A DNA stretch of 64,000 nucleotides from Hyphomicrobiales bacterium (GTDB lineage Bacteria; Pseudomonadota; Alphaproteobacteria; Rhizobiales; Rhizobiaceae): the NCBI GenBank assembly GCA_900472575.1, contig UCIV01000010.1:186001-250000 (forward strand). The letters run 5' to 3'. Shown in pieces: positions 1 to 9,603 of the stretch. The notes under the pieces are model-generated. The model was given only the letters and a program-made list of their open reading frames with translations. It was not told where the DNA came from and made no database searches. The position numbers and the translations under genes are program-made. Within the stretch, counting starts at the first letter, position 1. Every line of letters starts with the position of its first letter.

Positions 1-268
1 CGTGCAAGCGTTCGAAGATCAGCTTTATCTTGTCTCTTGGGGCCATCGCCGCTTCGGTGACGTCTTCGAGAGATCGGATAACTCGATCGTGGCGGGCCTG
101 AAGGTAGGCTGCGACCAGATGGTCCTTGGAAGGGAAGTGCCGATAAAGCGTCGCCTTGGCGACATTCGCTTCTTCTATGATGCGGTCAATTCCCACCGCT
201 CGAATGCCTTCTTTATAGAAAAGTGCTCCGGCAGCAGTGAGGATCTGGTCAGGTATGGCTTCTCTCAT
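1..268 (-). CDS. TetR family transcriptional regulator (C-terminal part outside the window)
   Basis: Translating the minus strand from the ATG at 268 gives an open frame that runs off the left edge, so only about 89 N-terminal residues are visible. They form a typical TetR DNA-binding domain: a first helix (residues 1-20), then the helix-turn-helix with the pattern GIRAVGIDRIIEEANVAKAT followed by LYRHFPSKDHLV. Such proteins are one-component repressors whose ligand domain lies in the missing C-terminal half. A palindrome 68 bases upstream (336-345) may be its own operator. The target genes are probably outside the window. Family assignment is firm; ligand and targets are unknown. Confidence 0.85.
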   Translation of the reverse strand, partial: MREAIPDQILTAAGALFYKEGIRAVGIDRIIEEANVAKATLYRHFPSKDHLVAAYLQARHDRVIRSLEDVTEAAMAPRDKIKLIFERLH

Positions 269-335
269 CGCATCGCTTTAAATTTTGGGCCTATTACTTC
301 GATGATCCATAGACGGTCCCAAATCGACGGAAGCA

Positions 336-345
336 AGACCGGTCT
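336..345. promoter_or_regulatory. Candidate TetR operator (AGACCGGTCT)
   Basis: A perfect 10-base palindrome, AGACCGGTCT, lies 68 bases upstream of the tetR start. It resembles operators known for some TetR-family repressors such as NemR. A related half-site, AGACGGTCC, lies at about 311-319. On the minus strand a weak promoter (TTGCTT, 17 bases, TCTATG) would sit directly against it, consistent with autorepression. This is inference from sequence pattern only. Confidence 0.4.
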
Positions 346-472
346 GTCTCTCGTTGCTGGAGTTGTCAACGATTGACGGGATTACGTCAAGCGGCCCGCA
401 GCCCTCTCACGCATGAAGTGGCAGAAAATCGCATATGATCTTGATGTATTGTAGGATTTATTCAATATCCTG

Positions 473-1279
473 TTATGGCTTTGGCTGCTGAAAAACCATA
501 CTTGCTTGTCGAAGTGCTTCAGTCATTTCTATTCGTGCCGCGCCGATAAGGTGTGCCATGGCATGGTGCGCTGCCTCGGGTCGTCGCATGCGAATGGCCT
601 CCAATACAACCTGATGACTCAAGATCGCCTGTTCGTGTGATTGGCTGGCACGGTTGGTGAGCCGGAAGCTCGCGAGCAGCGCTGCCTGGATGGCGCTTGC
701 GAACTGCCGGTAGACCCAGTTTCCGCTAGCATTGATGATTGCGGTATGGAATTCCAGATCGGCCCGACTCCAGGCCTCTGTATCTCGGGAGTTGGCCTCG
801 ACCATGTCCTCGAATGCTTTTGAAATCTGGTAGAGCTGGCGCGCGTTGGCATTGGCGGCCGCTTGCGCGGCTGCTGCAGGTTCTAACAGTTGTCTAGCGT
901 CGATCAGCGAGGAATAAAAGGCGTCGTCAGCTCCGACCGACAGTATGACCTCAAGGACGATCGGATCAAGATAGTTCCAGTTTTCCTTCGGCAGGATGGT
1001 AGTGCCGGCTCTTGTTCGCGATCGAACCATGCCGAGGGCAGAGAGATATTGCATGGCTTCCCGCAGGCTGGTGCGGCTGACGCCAAAACGTTCGGTAAGC
1101 TCGGCCTCGTTAGGCAGGGTGGAGTTTTCGGCAAACGCCCCCGATACGATCATTTCGATAAGACAGTGAAGCAGCGCTTCTCGGACAGTTCGTTTTCCGC
1201 GCTGTGCGATCGGTTCGCCGTCCTCTGTCAGCACCCGTGTCATCGAAGCGTTTCTCAGCAGAGAGCCCTCTTTTGTCAT
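473..1279 (-). CDS. GntR family (FadR/FCD subfamily) transcriptional regulator, likely of sugar acid catabolism
   Basis: A winged helix-turn-helix of the GntR family occupies roughly residues 25-95, including the pattern NEAELTERFGVSRTSLREAM. It is followed by an all-helical FCD ligand domain with the usual Asp and His metal-type residues (DLEFHTAIINASGN). The frame is open to a TTG at 1321, but the ATG at 1279 has an AGGAG sequence upstream and is preferred, giving 268 residues. It is divergent from dgoD, and FCD regulators next to dgoD control galactonate use in enterics (DgoR), so galactonate or a related aldonate is the likely effector. The effector assignment is inference. Confidence 0.85.
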   Translation of the reverse strand: MTKEGSLLRNASMTRVLTEDGEPIAQRGKRTVREALLHCLIEMIVSGAFAENSTLPNEAELTERFGVSRTSLREAMQYLSALGMVRSRTRAGTTILPKENWNYLDPIVLEVILSVGADDAFYSSLIDARQLLEPAAAAQAAANANARQLYQISKAFEDMVEANSRDTEAWSRADLEFHTAIINASGNWVYRQFASAIQAALLASFRLTNRASQSHEQAILSHQVVLEAIRMRRPEAAHHAMAHLIGAARIEMTEALRQASMVFQQPKP

Positions 1280-1347
1280 TGCTCGATCTCTCTCCTGCGG
1301 GGTGCCGTTTGTCGTTTGCAATTCATAGTATGGAACGATCTTATTTT

Positions 1348-1360
1348 TGGATCAAATCCA
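1348..1360. promoter_or_regulatory. Inverted repeat in the gntR-dgoD intergenic region
   Basis: TGGAT-CAA-ATCCA is a perfect 13-base dyad midway between the two divergent genes and could be the GntR operator. A TTGACA hexamer at 1380-1385 and TTTAAT at 1400-1405 point towards dgoD, but the 14-base spacer is shorter than ideal, so the promoter call is weak. ATTCATAG at 1321 and CTATGAAT at 1392 form a second, widely spaced inverted pair. Confidence 0.25.
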
Positions 1361-1521
1361 GAAATAAATCATATTTATATTGACATCCATCCTATGAATT
1401 TTAATCCTTGTCAGCGAGGATTAGATCGCCTGGTGCCGACCGTTTCTGGAGCAAAAGGAACACCATAGTCCGCGCTATAGTCGGCAATGCAGCCGCACGA
1501 CTTCATATTTGGAGCACTTTG

Positions 1522-2670
1522 ATGAAGATTACCAAGCTTACCACCTACATCGTCCCGCCGCGCTGGCTGTTTTTGAAGATCGAGACTGACGAAGGCATCG
1601 TCGGTTGGGGTGAGCCGGTGGTCGAGGGCAGAGCACTGACGGTCGAGGCCGCCGTGCATGAGATGTCCGATTACCTGATCGGCAAGGACCCGTTTCTGAT
1701 CGAGGATCACTGGACTGTTCTTTATCGCGGCGGGTTCTATCGGGGAGGGGCCGTTCACATGTCGGCGCTCGCCGGCATCGACCAGGCGCTCTGGGACATC
1801 AAGGGCAAGGCGTTGGGCCAGCCGGTCCATTCGCTCCTGGGCGGCCAGGTAAGGGATCGGATCAAAGTCTATTCTTGGATCGGCGGCGACCGCCCGTCGG
1901 ATGTCGCCAACAATGCAAAGGACGTGGTTGCCCGCGGGTTCAAGGCCATCAAGCTCAACGGCTGCGAGGAAATGCAGATCGTCGATACAAATGAAAAGGT
2001 TGAAAAGGCCGTCGAGACGATCGCCATCATACGTGAAGCCGTTGGCCCGCATATCGGCATCGGCGTCGATTTCCATGGCCGTGTCCACAAGCCGATGGCA
2101 AAAGTCCTTGCCAAGGAACTCGAGCCCTACAAACTGATGTTCATTGAGGAACCGGTGCTTTCCGAGAACCGCGAGACGCTGAAAGAGATCGCCAACCATT
2201 GCTCGACACCGATCGCGCTCGGTGAGCGGCTGTTCTCACGCTGGGATTTCAAGCAGGTTCTGTCGGACGGTTATGTCGACATCATCCAGCCGGATCTATC
2301 GCATGCTGGCGGGATTACCGAATGCCGCAAGATAGCCGCCATGGCGGAAGCCTATGATGTGGCGTTGGCGCCACATTGCCCGCTCGGCCCGATTGCGCTT
2401 GCCGCCTGCCTGCAGGTCGATGCCGTCTCCTATAACGCGTTCATTCAGGAACAGAGCCTCGGCATCCATTATAACCAGGGCAATGACATCCTCGACTATA
2501 TCTCAAACAAGGAAGTCTTCCATTACGCCGATGGCTTTGTCAGCATTCCACAGGGGCCGGGCCTCGGTGTTGAAGTCGACGAAGCCTATGTGATTGAACG
2601 ATCCAAGGAAGGCCATCGTTGGCGCAATCCGATCTGGCGCCATGAGGATGGAAGCTTCGCCGAGTGGTAA
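1522..2670 (+). CDS. dgoD: D-galactonate dehydratase
   Basis: This enolase-superfamily enzyme dehydrates D-galactonate to 2-dehydro-3-deoxy-D-galactonate. The ATG at 1522 gives 382 residues, the same length as E. coli DgoD. The known ligands and acid/base residues fall at identical numbers: D183 and H185 (VDFHG), E209 (FIEEP), E235 (GER) for magnesium and catalysis, and H285 (APHCP). The larger open frame begins at 1408, but family length and alignment favour 1522. The kinase and aldolase that normally complete the pathway (DgoK, DgoA) are not in this window. The divergent GntR gene is the probable regulator. Confidence 0.95.
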   Translation: MKITKLTTYIVPPRWLFLKIETDEGIVGWGEPVVEGRALTVEAAVHEMSDYLIGKDPFLIEDHWTVLYRGGFYRGGAVHMSALAGIDQALWDIKGKALGQPVHSLLGGQVRDRIKVYSWIGGDRPSDVANNAKDVVARGFKAIKLNGCEEMQIVDTNEKVEKAVETIAIIREAVGPHIGIGVDFHGRVHKPMAKVLAKELEPYKLMFIEEPVLSENRETLKEIANHCSTPIALGERLFSRWDFKQVLSDGYVDIIQPDLSHAGGITECRKIAAMAEAYDVALAPHCPLGPIALAACLQVDAVSYNAFIQEQSLGIHYNQGNDILDYISNKEVFHYADGFVSIPQGPGLGVEVDEAYVIERSKEGHRWRNPIWRHEDGSFAEW

Positions 2671-2693
2671 GGTAGTTTCCTCAAGCAATACGC

Positions 2694-2716
2694 GTCCGGC
2701 TCGTTCAGGGCCGGGC
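2694..2716 (+). terminator. Possible terminator hairpin after dgoD
   Basis: GTCCGGC (2694-2700) can pair with GCCGGGC (2710-2716) across a 9-base loop, with one G-U pair, just after the dgoD stop. It is followed by GGTGTTTAT, which is only a poor U-tract. The position fits a terminator but the signal is modest. Confidence 0.35.
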
Positions 2717-2721
2717 GGTGT

Positions 2722-2928
2722 TTATCCGATGAAATCGGAAATCGTCGACGACCGCATATTCTGAAACACGCTGTCTCCGTAGTCGGGAAGGTCGTGCAGC
2801 ACGCTTCCAAACTGAAGGCCCAAAACCCAGGCACCCAAGGCGAAAATCGACAGGAGGATCGAGAATGACGGTCCAAAGTCCGTGAGCACGATGTGGCCTA
2901 AGCGTAAAAGGTTGCTTGCGTTGGGCAT
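2722..2928 (-). CDS. Small hypothetical protein with one predicted membrane helix
   Basis: A 68-residue frame on the minus strand with a good ribosome binding site (GAGGA, 8 bases before the ATG). Residues about 20-40 (FSILLSIFALGAWVLGLQF) are hydrophobic enough for one membrane-spanning helix, followed by a polar tail. I do not recognise a family. It sits alone between dgoD and the 2H phosphoesterase gene, with about 130 unassigned bases upstream. The start signal and membrane segment make it plausible, but without homologs it could be spurious. Confidence 0.45.
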   Translation of the reverse strand: MPNASNLLRLGHIVLTDFGPSFSILLSIFALGAWVLGLQFGSVLHDLPDYGDSVFQNMRSSTISDFIG

Positions 2929-3060
2929 ATCATCAATCCTCGGACATCAAGCTTGTGGTGAGAGAAAGAACGAGGGCGTAATGCCTGTCAGGGCTTCCGG
3001 TTCCGACGATGGCTCGGTTTTTTGATGAAATTGCGAAAACGTTTCCAAGAGTACGGAGGA

Positions 3061-3609
3061 TCAGTGTCCCGCGCCGGATGACTGGGGCTGCTGCCCCTCT
3101 CGATCCGATAATGACATCAAGCCTTCATGACGCCACGGGCCGCCCAGATAACTCCATAGATCGAGCCCGGTCATGCGGATGGATTTCGGTTCGAACCGGC
3201 TGGTCAGCTCGAAAAACAACTGGTCGGCTTTTGCCCGCGATACCTTGTTCTGGATCGTGATATGCGGGCGGAATTTCTGCAGATCCTGCGGGCCGGGCCA
3301 GGAGCCGAAACGACGGGAGAGTTCGGCTCGCAGCTCCTGCAGTTCGGGGCTTTCGATCTTGAATGCGACGCCTGCTCCCAGATGCTGAATGCCGCTGACG
3401 GTTGCGAGGAAATCTGTCCGCTCCAGCAGCGTTTCGGCCAAGATCTCCTTGACCGCCGCGAGCCGCTGGCCGGGGAGATGGTGGAAGATGGTGACATGCG
3501 CCTTGAGGAAATTGCGGGCAGGCGGAAAATGCTCCTGTCGGAGACGATCGAATGGCTCCATGTCGTCAAGCTCGACATGAGCGGTTATGATCAATGGCGG
3601 CAATGTCAC
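3061..3609 (-). CDS. 2'-5' RNA ligase / 2H phosphoesterase family protein
   Basis: The 182-residue protein carries the two H-x-[ST]-h motifs that define the 2H phosphoesterase superfamily: HVTIFHHLPG (first H near residue 38) and HITIQNKV (near residue 116). Members hydrolyse or ligate 2',5' or cyclic phosphodiester bonds in RNA or small nucleotides; the physiological substrate of this bacterial group is not settled. There is no signal peptide, so it should be cytosolic. It ends a minus-strand run directly after pccA (12 bases apart), so it may be co-transcribed with the carboxylase, though no functional link is obvious. Confidence 0.85.
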   Translation of the reverse strand: MTLPPLIITAHVELDDMEPFDRLRQEHFPPARNFLKAHVTIFHHLPGQRLAAVKEILAETLLERTDFLATVSGIQHLGAGVAFKIESPELQELRAELSRRFGSWPGPQDLQKFRPHITIQNKVSRAKADQLFFELTSRFEPKSIRMTGLDLWSYLGGPWRHEGLMSLSDREGQQPQSSGAGH

Positions 3610-3621
3610 CCGGCGATCAGA

Positions 3622-5640
3622 TCATTCGAATTCGATGATCAATTCGTCCACGGCAAGGCTTTGGCCTTGTGTGGCGGCAACGCGTTTGACAAGCGCCGCT
3701 TTCTCGGCCTTCAGAACGTTTTCCATCTTCATCGCCTCGACCGTGGCAAGCGTCTGGCCGGCCTCCACCTTGTCACCCGCGCTCACTGCGATCGAAGTGA
3801 TGACCCCGGGCATCGGGCAAAGCAGCATTTTCGACGTGTCCGGCGGCAGCTTGACCGGCATGAGCTTGGCAAGCTCGGCAATGCGCGGCGAGCGCACCCG
3901 CGCCAGAATATCCATGCCGTGCCAGCGCAGCCGGATGGCCGACCCCACCAGATCAACCTTCACCATCAGGCTCTCACCGCCGACATGGAAATCCCCAAGA
4001 CTCTGCCCCGGAAACCAGCCGGTCGCAGCAGAGATATGATGGGCATCGTCGAAACGCACGAAGGCTCCATCGGCCGCCGTATCGAGCGTGACCGGGCCTT
4101 CGAATGTGGACTTTGCCCCGGCCGAAAGTGTCACGACCCAGTCCTTCGCCACCGCCCGGCGGCGTTTGGACAGCGTGCCGGAAATCCAGCTTGCGCGTTC
4201 CTCCAAAGCCTGGTTGACCAGCACTGCAATGACCGCAAGCTTGCGCGCGTCGCCGACATCGGGCTCCACACCGGAAAAGCCATCCGGAAACTCTTCAGCG
4301 ATATAGGCGGTCGTCAGCTCGCCGGAGCGGAACCTTTCCTGCCCCATCACGGCAGACAGGAAGGGAAGGTTGTGACCGATCCCTTCCACCTCGAACGCAT
4401 CGAGAGCCGTCCCCATGGCGTCTATTGCGGCTTTCCGGTCCTCGGCCCAGCTGCAGAGCTTGGCGATCATCGGATCATAATACATCGATATCTCGCCGCC
4501 TTCGAAAACACCGGTATCGTTGCGGATAACGGCGCCGCTATCTTGCAGCCCCTCGACCGGCGGGCGGTAACGGGAAAGCCGGCCGATCGACGGCAGAAAA
4601 TTGCGATAGGGGTCTTCGGCATAAAGTCGGCTTTCGATCGCCCATCCCCTGAGTGATACGTCCTTCTGCTTGAACGAAAGCTTTTCGCCAGCTGCAACGC
4701 GGATCATCTGCTCGACGAGGTCGATGCCGGTGACGAGTTCGGTCACCGGATGCTCCACCTGCAGGCGGGTATTCATTTCGAGGAAATAGAAATTCCGGTT
4801 GCCGTCGACGATGAATTCGACCGTGCCCGCGGAGAAATAACCGACGGCCTTTGCAAGTGCTACCGCCTGTTCCCCCATCGCCTTGCGGGTCGCATCATCG
4901 AGGAAAGGCGAAGGGGCTTCCTCGATGACCTTCTGGTTGCGCCGCTGGATGGAGCATTCGCGTTCGCCGAGATAAAGCGTGTTTTTATGCTGGTCGCCCA
5001 GAACCTGGATCTCGATATGGCGCGGCTGGTCGACGAACTTCTCGATGAAGATACGGTCGTCGCCGAAAGAGCTTTTCGCCTCGTTGCGGGACGACTTGAA
5101 ACCCTCGCGGGCTTCCGCGTCGTTCCAGGCGATGCGCATGCCCTTGCCGCCGCCGCCTGCGGAGGCCTTGATCATGACCGGATAGCCGATCGAAGAGGAA
5201 ATCTTCACCGCCTCGTCGGCATCTTCGATCAGGCCCATATGCCCGGGCACGGTCGAGACACCGGCCTTCGAAGCGATCTTTTTCGAGGTGATCTTGTCGC
5301 CCATTGCCTCGATGGCCTTCACGGGCGGGCCGATGAAGGTGACATCGGCTTTTTCGAGAGCGGCGGCGAAAGCGGCATTTTCCGACAGAAAGCCATAACC
5401 CGGATGTACGGCATCCGCACCGGTCCGGGCGATCGCATCGAGTATCTTGTCGATGACGATATAGGACTGGTTGGAAGGTGCGGGGCCGATATGCACCGCC
5501 TCGTCGGCCATCGACACATGCAGGGCATTCGCATCGGCGTCCGAATAGACGGCGACGGTTGCGATGCCCATCTTCTGCGCTGTTCTGATAACCCGGCAGG
5601 CGATTTCGCCACGATTGGCGATGAGGATTTTCTTGAACAT
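3622..5640 (-). CDS. pccA: Propionyl-CoA carboxylase alpha subunit (biotin carboxylase plus biotin carrier)
   Basis: This 672-residue subunit carboxylates its own biotin using ATP and bicarbonate and passes CO2 to the PccB partner, turning propionyl-CoA into (S)-methylmalonyl-CoA. The N-terminal 450 residues are a biotin carboxylase/ATP-grasp unit (glycine-rich GGGGKGMR loop near 165, RDCS/RECS-type segment, EMNTRLQVEHPVTE). A linker domain specific to acyl-CoA carboxylases follows, then a C-terminal biotinyl domain with EAMKME, in which K638 is the biotin site. Length fits bacterial PccA rather than the roughly 450-residue AccC. It lies 12 bases downstream of pccB in the same operon. A second, methylcrotonyl-type set lies at 55843-59310. 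Confidence 0.92.
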   Translation of the reverse strand: MFKKILIANRGEIACRVIRTAQKMGIATVAVYSDADANALHVSMADEAVHIGPAPSNQSYIVIDKILDAIARTGADAVHPGYGFLSENAAFAAALEKADVTFIGPPVKAIEAMGDKITSKKIASKAGVSTVPGHMGLIEDADEAVKISSSIGYPVMIKASAGGGGKGMRIAWNDAEAREGFKSSRNEAKSSFGDDRIFIEKFVDQPRHIEIQVLGDQHKNTLYLGERECSIQRRNQKVIEEAPSPFLDDATRKAMGEQAVALAKAVGYFSAGTVEFIVDGNRNFYFLEMNTRLQVEHPVTELVTGIDLVEQMIRVAAGEKLSFKQKDVSLRGWAIESRLYAEDPYRNFLPSIGRLSRYRPPVEGLQDSGAVIRNDTGVFEGGEISMYYDPMIAKLCSWAEDRKAAIDAMGTALDAFEVEGIGHNLPFLSAVMGQERFRSGELTTAYIAEEFPDGFSGVEPDVGDARKLAVIAVLVNQALEERASWISGTLSKRRRAVAKDWVVTLSAGAKSTFEGPVTLDTAADGAFVRFDDAHHISAATGWFPGQSLGDFHVGGESLMVKVDLVGSAIRLRWHGMDILARVRSPRIAELAKLMPVKLPPDTSKMLLCPMPGVITSIAVSAGDKVEAGQTLATVEAMKMENVLKAEKAALVKRVAATQGQSLAVDELIIEFE

Positions 5641-5652
5641 GGTTGCGGGCCT

Positions 5653-7185
5653 TCAGAGCGGTATCGTGTCGTGTTTTTTCCAATGCGTCGTTACCTGCTT
5701 GTTGCGCAGCGAGGCAAAGGCGCGGGCGATACGGCGACGGGACGAATGCGGCATGATCACCTCGTCGATGAAACCGCGCTCGGCGGCAACGAAGGGATTG
5801 GCGAAACGTTCCTCGTATTCCTTCGTGCGGGCCGCGATCTTGTCCGGGTCTGAAAGTTCGGAGCGATAGAGAATTTCGGTCGCCCCCTTGGCGCCCATCA
5901 CCGCGATCTCAGCTGTTGGCCATGCATAGTTGATATCGGCGCCGATATGTTTTGATGCCATCACGTCATAGGCGCCGCCATAGGCTTTGCGGGTGATCAG
6001 CGTCACCATCGGTACAGTCGCCTCCGAATAGGCAAACAGCAGTTTTGCGCCATGCTTGATGACACCACCATATTCCTGCGCGGTGCCCGGCAGGAAACCG
6101 GGGACGTCGACCAGCGTCAGGATAGGAATGGAAAAGGCATCGCAGAAACGGACGAACCGCGCCGCCTTGCGCGATGAATCGATGTCCAGGCAGCCGGCCA
6201 GAACCATCGGCTGGTTGGCAACGACGCCGACCGTCTGGCCTTCGATGCGGATGAAGCCGGTGACGATGTTTTTCGCGAAGGCCTGCTGGATCTCGAAGAA
6301 ATCGCCTTCGTCCGCAAGTGCCGTTATCAGTTCCTTCATGTCATAGGGTTTGGCCGCGCTGTCCGGCACCAGCGTGTCGAGCCGCATTTCGACCCGTGAT
6401 GGGTCGTCGTGAACCGGCCTGATCGGAACCCTGTCGCGATTGTTGAGCGGTAGGAAATCGAAAAGCCGGCGAACCGCTTCCAGCGCCTCGATATCGTTTT
6501 CAAATGCCGCGTCGGCCACGGATGACTTTTGCGTGTGGGTGGCTGCGCCTCCCAGTTCTTCCGCGGTCACGATCTCGTTTGTCACCGTTTTCACCACATC
6601 CGGGCCGGTGACGAACATGTAGGAGGAATCGCGGACCATGAAGATGAAATCGGTCATGGCAGGCGAATAGACGGCGCCGCCGGCGCAGGGGCCCATGATC
6701 ACGGAAATCTGCGGAATGACGCCGGATGCCTCGGCATTGCGGCGAAACACTTCGGCATAACCGGCAAGCGAGGCGACACCTTCCTGGATGCGCGCGCCGC
6801 CTGAATCGTTCAAGCCGATCACCGGTGCGCCGACCCGCACCGCCATATCCATGATCTTGCAGATCTTTTGCGCATGGGTTTCCGACAGCGAGCCGCCGAG
6901 TACGGTGAAATCCTGGGAAAAGACGTAGACCTGCCGGCCGTTGATCGTGCCCCACCCTGTGACTACGCCATCACCGGCGACTTTCTGGTCCGCCATGCCG
7001 AAATCTACGGCGCGATGGGTGACATACATGTCGAATTCTTCGAACGAACCCTCGTCGAGCAGCACCTCGATCCGTTCGCGGGCCGTCAGCTTGCCTTTGG
7101 CATGCTGGGCCTCGATCCGCCTGACGCCGCCGCCCAGCCTCGCCTCCGCGCGACGCTTTTCGACCTCGTTCAACATTGCCCGCAT
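5653..7185 (-). CDS. pccB: Propionyl-CoA carboxylase beta subunit (carboxyltransferase)
   Basis: This 510-residue carboxyltransferase of the crotonase-like fold has two repeated domains. Acyl-CoA and biotin oxyanion-hole signatures are visible ([20 protein letters not shown] and the downstream [16 protein letters not shown] and [17 protein letters not shown]). The ATG at 7185 is chosen because GGGAGGAAAT sits directly before it and the protein then starts in register with the family. The open frame extends to 7395 but that extension looks non-coding. It forms an operon with pccA, and together they should make the alpha6-beta6 enzyme for propionyl-CoA from odd-chain fatty acids, Val, Ile and Met. 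Confidence 0.93.
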   Translation of the reverse strand: MRAMLNEVEKRRAEARLGGGVRRIEAQHAKGKLTARERIEVLLDEGSFEEFDMYVTHRAVDFGMADQKVAGDGVVTGWGTINGRQVYVFSQDFTVLGGSLSETHAQKICKIMDMAVRVGAPVIGLNDSGGARIQEGVASLAGYAEVFRRNAEASGVIPQISVIMGPCAGGAVYSPAMTDFIFMVRDSSYMFVTGPDVVKTVTNEIVTAEELGGAATHTQKSSVADAAFENDIEALEAVRRLFDFLPLNNRDRVPIRPVHDDPSRVEMRLDTLVPDSAAKPYDMKELITALADEGDFFEIQQAFAKNIVTGFIRIEGQTVGVVANQPMVLAGCLDIDSSRKAARFVRFCDAFSIPILTLVDVPGFLPGTAQEYGGVIKHGAKLLFAYSEATVPMVTLITRKAYGGAYDVMASKHIGADINYAWPTAEIAVMGAKGATEILYRSELSDPDKIAARTKEYEERFANPFVAAERGFIDEVIMPHSSRRRIARAFASLRNKQVTTHWKKHDTIPL

Positions 7186-7472
7186 ATTTCCTCCCAAAGA
7201 ATGTGCGAATGCAGACACATATAAAGATAGCAAAACCGGAGCGAGGGAAAGGCCGGTTTCAGTCTTAAGACCATGAAGGAAAATGTGATGGCGACCGGAA
7301 AACATGGCGCAAGGCGACGGCAGGGCAGAGCGGGAGCCGGCTCGCGACAGCAATTTTGTCGATAATGTGGGCGTTAGACACAAATTATTGCGCATAGAGT
7401 TGGGTTGCTAAAACGGCACGGTTGATGCAACACCTGACAGTCTGTTTATTCTGCACTTGGGATTATAGCTGA

Positions 7473-9572
7473 ATGCGCGCTCGTTACGGTTTCGTTGGCC
7501 TGTTTCTTCTAATGGCACCGTCGGCCTATGCCCTGGAGCTTGGCCCGCCACCGGTTCTTGCGCCGCAAAAGAGCCAGGCGGAGGCCGCAAATCTGAGCGC
7601 GCAATTCCTTGAGCGCTATGCCTACAAGCCGGTTCCGCTCGACGATGCCCTGTCTGCGAAAATCATGGATCGATATCTGAAGTCGCTCGATCCGGACCGG
7701 AGCTTTTTCCTGCAGGCCGATATCGACAAGTTCATGGTCAACAAGACCAGGATCGACGATGCAATCGTCAACGAAGACCTGAAGATCCCGTTTTCGATAT
7801 TCAACGTCTATTCGCAGCGCGTTGTCGATCGCATGGCATATGCGCGGGACCTGCTCAAGCAGGGCTTCGATTTCAGCGCCAAGGAAGATTTTCCTCTGTC
7901 GCGTGAGGATGACCCATGGGCGCAATCGGAAGCACAGCTTCATGACCTGTGGCGCAAGAGTGTCAAGAACGACTGGCTGCGGCTGAAACTAGCCGGCCAG
8001 ACAAGCGACACAATTCGCAATACGCTCGACAAGCGTTACGAGAACATCCAGCAGCGCGTCTACACCTACAAGAGTGATGACGTGTTCCAGTCCTTCATGG
8101 CTGCCTACACAACCTCCGTCGATCCGCATACCGACTATTTCGGTGCTGCCGCCTCGGCTGATTTCGACATTTCGATGAAGCTTTCGCTGGTCGGCATCGG
8201 GGCGGTTCTGCAGGAACGGGACGGCTACACGACCATTCGCGAACTCGTGCCCGGCGGTCCGGCCCAGCTATCCGGGCAGCTGGCGGTCGGAGATCGCATC
8301 ATCGGCGTTGGCCAGGGCAAGGATGGCGCGGTCAAGGAAGTCGTCGGCATCCGCCTCGACGAAGTTGTCCAGCTTATCCGCGGCGAGAAGGACTCCGTCG
8401 TGCGGCTCGATATCCTTCCCGCCGAGACTGCCGCGAATGCAAGCCATCGGGTGATCAGCCTGGTGCGCGACAAGATCAGCCTTGAAAAACAGGCTGCGAA
8501 GAAAACCGTCCTGCCCATCGATGATCATGGTGTGCCCCGCAAGATCGGGGTCATTACCCTGCCGGCCTTCTACGAGGATTTCGATGCGCGCCGCAAAGGC
8601 GACAAGGACTACCGAAGCGCCAGCCGCGACGTCGCCAAGCTTCTCGGGGAGTTGAAGCAGGAAAAGGTCGATGGCGTCCTGATCGACTTGCGCGACAATG
8701 GCGGCGGTTCGCTGACCGAAGCGATCGACCTGACCGGTCTGTTCGTCGGCAAGGGTCCGGTCGTTCAGCAACGCGATGCGGCGGGCAGGGTCGAGGTCGA
8801 AAGCGATGATCTTTCCAAGCCGGCCTGGGCTGGCCCGGTCGGCGTGCTGATCAATCGCGGCTCTGCGTCGGCATCAGAAATCTTTGCAGCGGCGATACAG
8901 GATTACGGTCGCGGCGTGATCATCGGCGAGCCCAGTTTCGGCAAGGGCACAGTGCAGACTGTCATCGATCTCGACCAGGCCGTTCGCAACAATACGCCGA
9001 AATACGGCCAGTTGAAGCTGACGATCGCGCAGTTTTTCAGGATAAACGGCGGCACGACCCAGCTTCGTGGTGTGACGCCTGACATTACTTTGCCGGGTCT
9101 CCTTGATCCGAAGATCGTTGGCGAGTCGAGCTATGACAATGCCTTGCCGTGGGACAAGATCAAGCCTGCCAGATATACCGCATCAAACAAGACGACTTCG
9201 TTGCTGCCGCAACTCCTGAGCCGTCATGAAGCCCGCGTGAAAGACGATAAGGATTTTCAGCGTTTCGTCGAAGACGCTGCGGAGTTGAAGGCGCAACGGG
9301 AAAAGCGCGTCATCTCCCTGAATGAGGCCGAGCGCCGAGAAGAGATGAAAGCCCTTGAAAGCCGCCTGAAGGCACGTGCAGAAGGTGATGACGGCGTGCT
9401 GCGTGGCGAGGATGACGGCTTGCAGGCCAACGAGCGCAGTCTGAGTGCGGATCTTGCGCTTGAGAATGCCCGCAAGAACGCAAAGGACGTCTTGAGGGCC
9501 GAGGCTGCTTCCATCGTTGCCGATCAGGCGGAATTGCTGGCTCCAGTGCGAAAGGCCGCCAATCAGCCGTAA
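7473..9572 (+). CDS. prc: C-terminal processing (tail-specific) protease, Prc/Tsp type, family S41
   Basis: The 699-residue protein starts with a signal peptide (about residues 1-20, ending in a AYA-type site), so it acts in the periplasm on C-terminal tails of proteins. A helical N-terminal region is followed by a PDZ domain (about 215-310), the S41 protease core and a long charged C-terminal region typical of Prc. The serine is in GSASASEIF (S466) and the lysine in SFGKGTVQ (K491). The 25-residue spacing is the same as for the Ser-Lys dyad of E. coli Prc. It is divergent from pccB and convergent with the LysR gene. No clear Shine-Dalgarno precedes the ATG. Confidence 0.92.
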   Translation: MRARYGFVGLFLLMAPSAYALELGPPPVLAPQKSQAEAANLSAQFLERYAYKPVPLDDALSAKIMDRYLKSLDPDRSFFLQADIDKFMVNKTRIDDAIVNEDLKIPFSIFNVYSQRVVDRMAYARDLLKQGFDFSAKEDFPLSREDDPWAQSEAQLHDLWRKSVKNDWLRLKLAGQTSDTIRNTLDKRYENIQQRVYTYKSDDVFQSFMAAYTTSVDPHTDYFGAAASADFDISMKLSLVGIGAVLQERDGYTTIRELVPGGPAQLSGQLAVGDRIIGVGQGKDGAVKEVVGIRLDEVVQLIRGEKDSVVRLDILPAETAANASHRVISLVRDKISLEKQAAKKTVLPIDDHGVPRKIGVITLPAFYEDFDARRKGDKDYRSASRDVAKLLGELKQEKVDGVLIDLRDNGGGSLTEAIDLTGLFVGKGPVVQQRDAAGRVEVESDDLSKPAWAGPVGVLINRGSASASEIFAAAIQDYGRGVIIGEPSFGKGTVQTVIDLDQAVRNNTPKYGQLKLTIAQFFRINGGTTQLRGVTPDITLPGLLDPKIVGESSYDNALPWDKIKPARYTASNKTTSLLPQLLSRHEARVKDDKDFQRFVEDAAELKAQREKRVISLNEAERREEMKALESRLKARAEGDDGVLRGEDDGLQANERSLSADLALENARKNAKDVLRAEAASIVADQAELLAPVRKAANQP

Positions 9573-9603
9573 CGAAGCGCCGGCAGGAAAGGCTCGCTCT
9601 GGG

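Noticed and set aside
1380..1405. TTGACA and TTTAAT as a firm dgoD promoter
   Set aside because: The 14-base spacer is too short for a confident sigma-70 call; mentioned only within the regulatory entry.
3262..4656. 464-codon plus-strand frame opposite pccA
   Set aside because: Antisense shadow spanning two real minus-strand genes.
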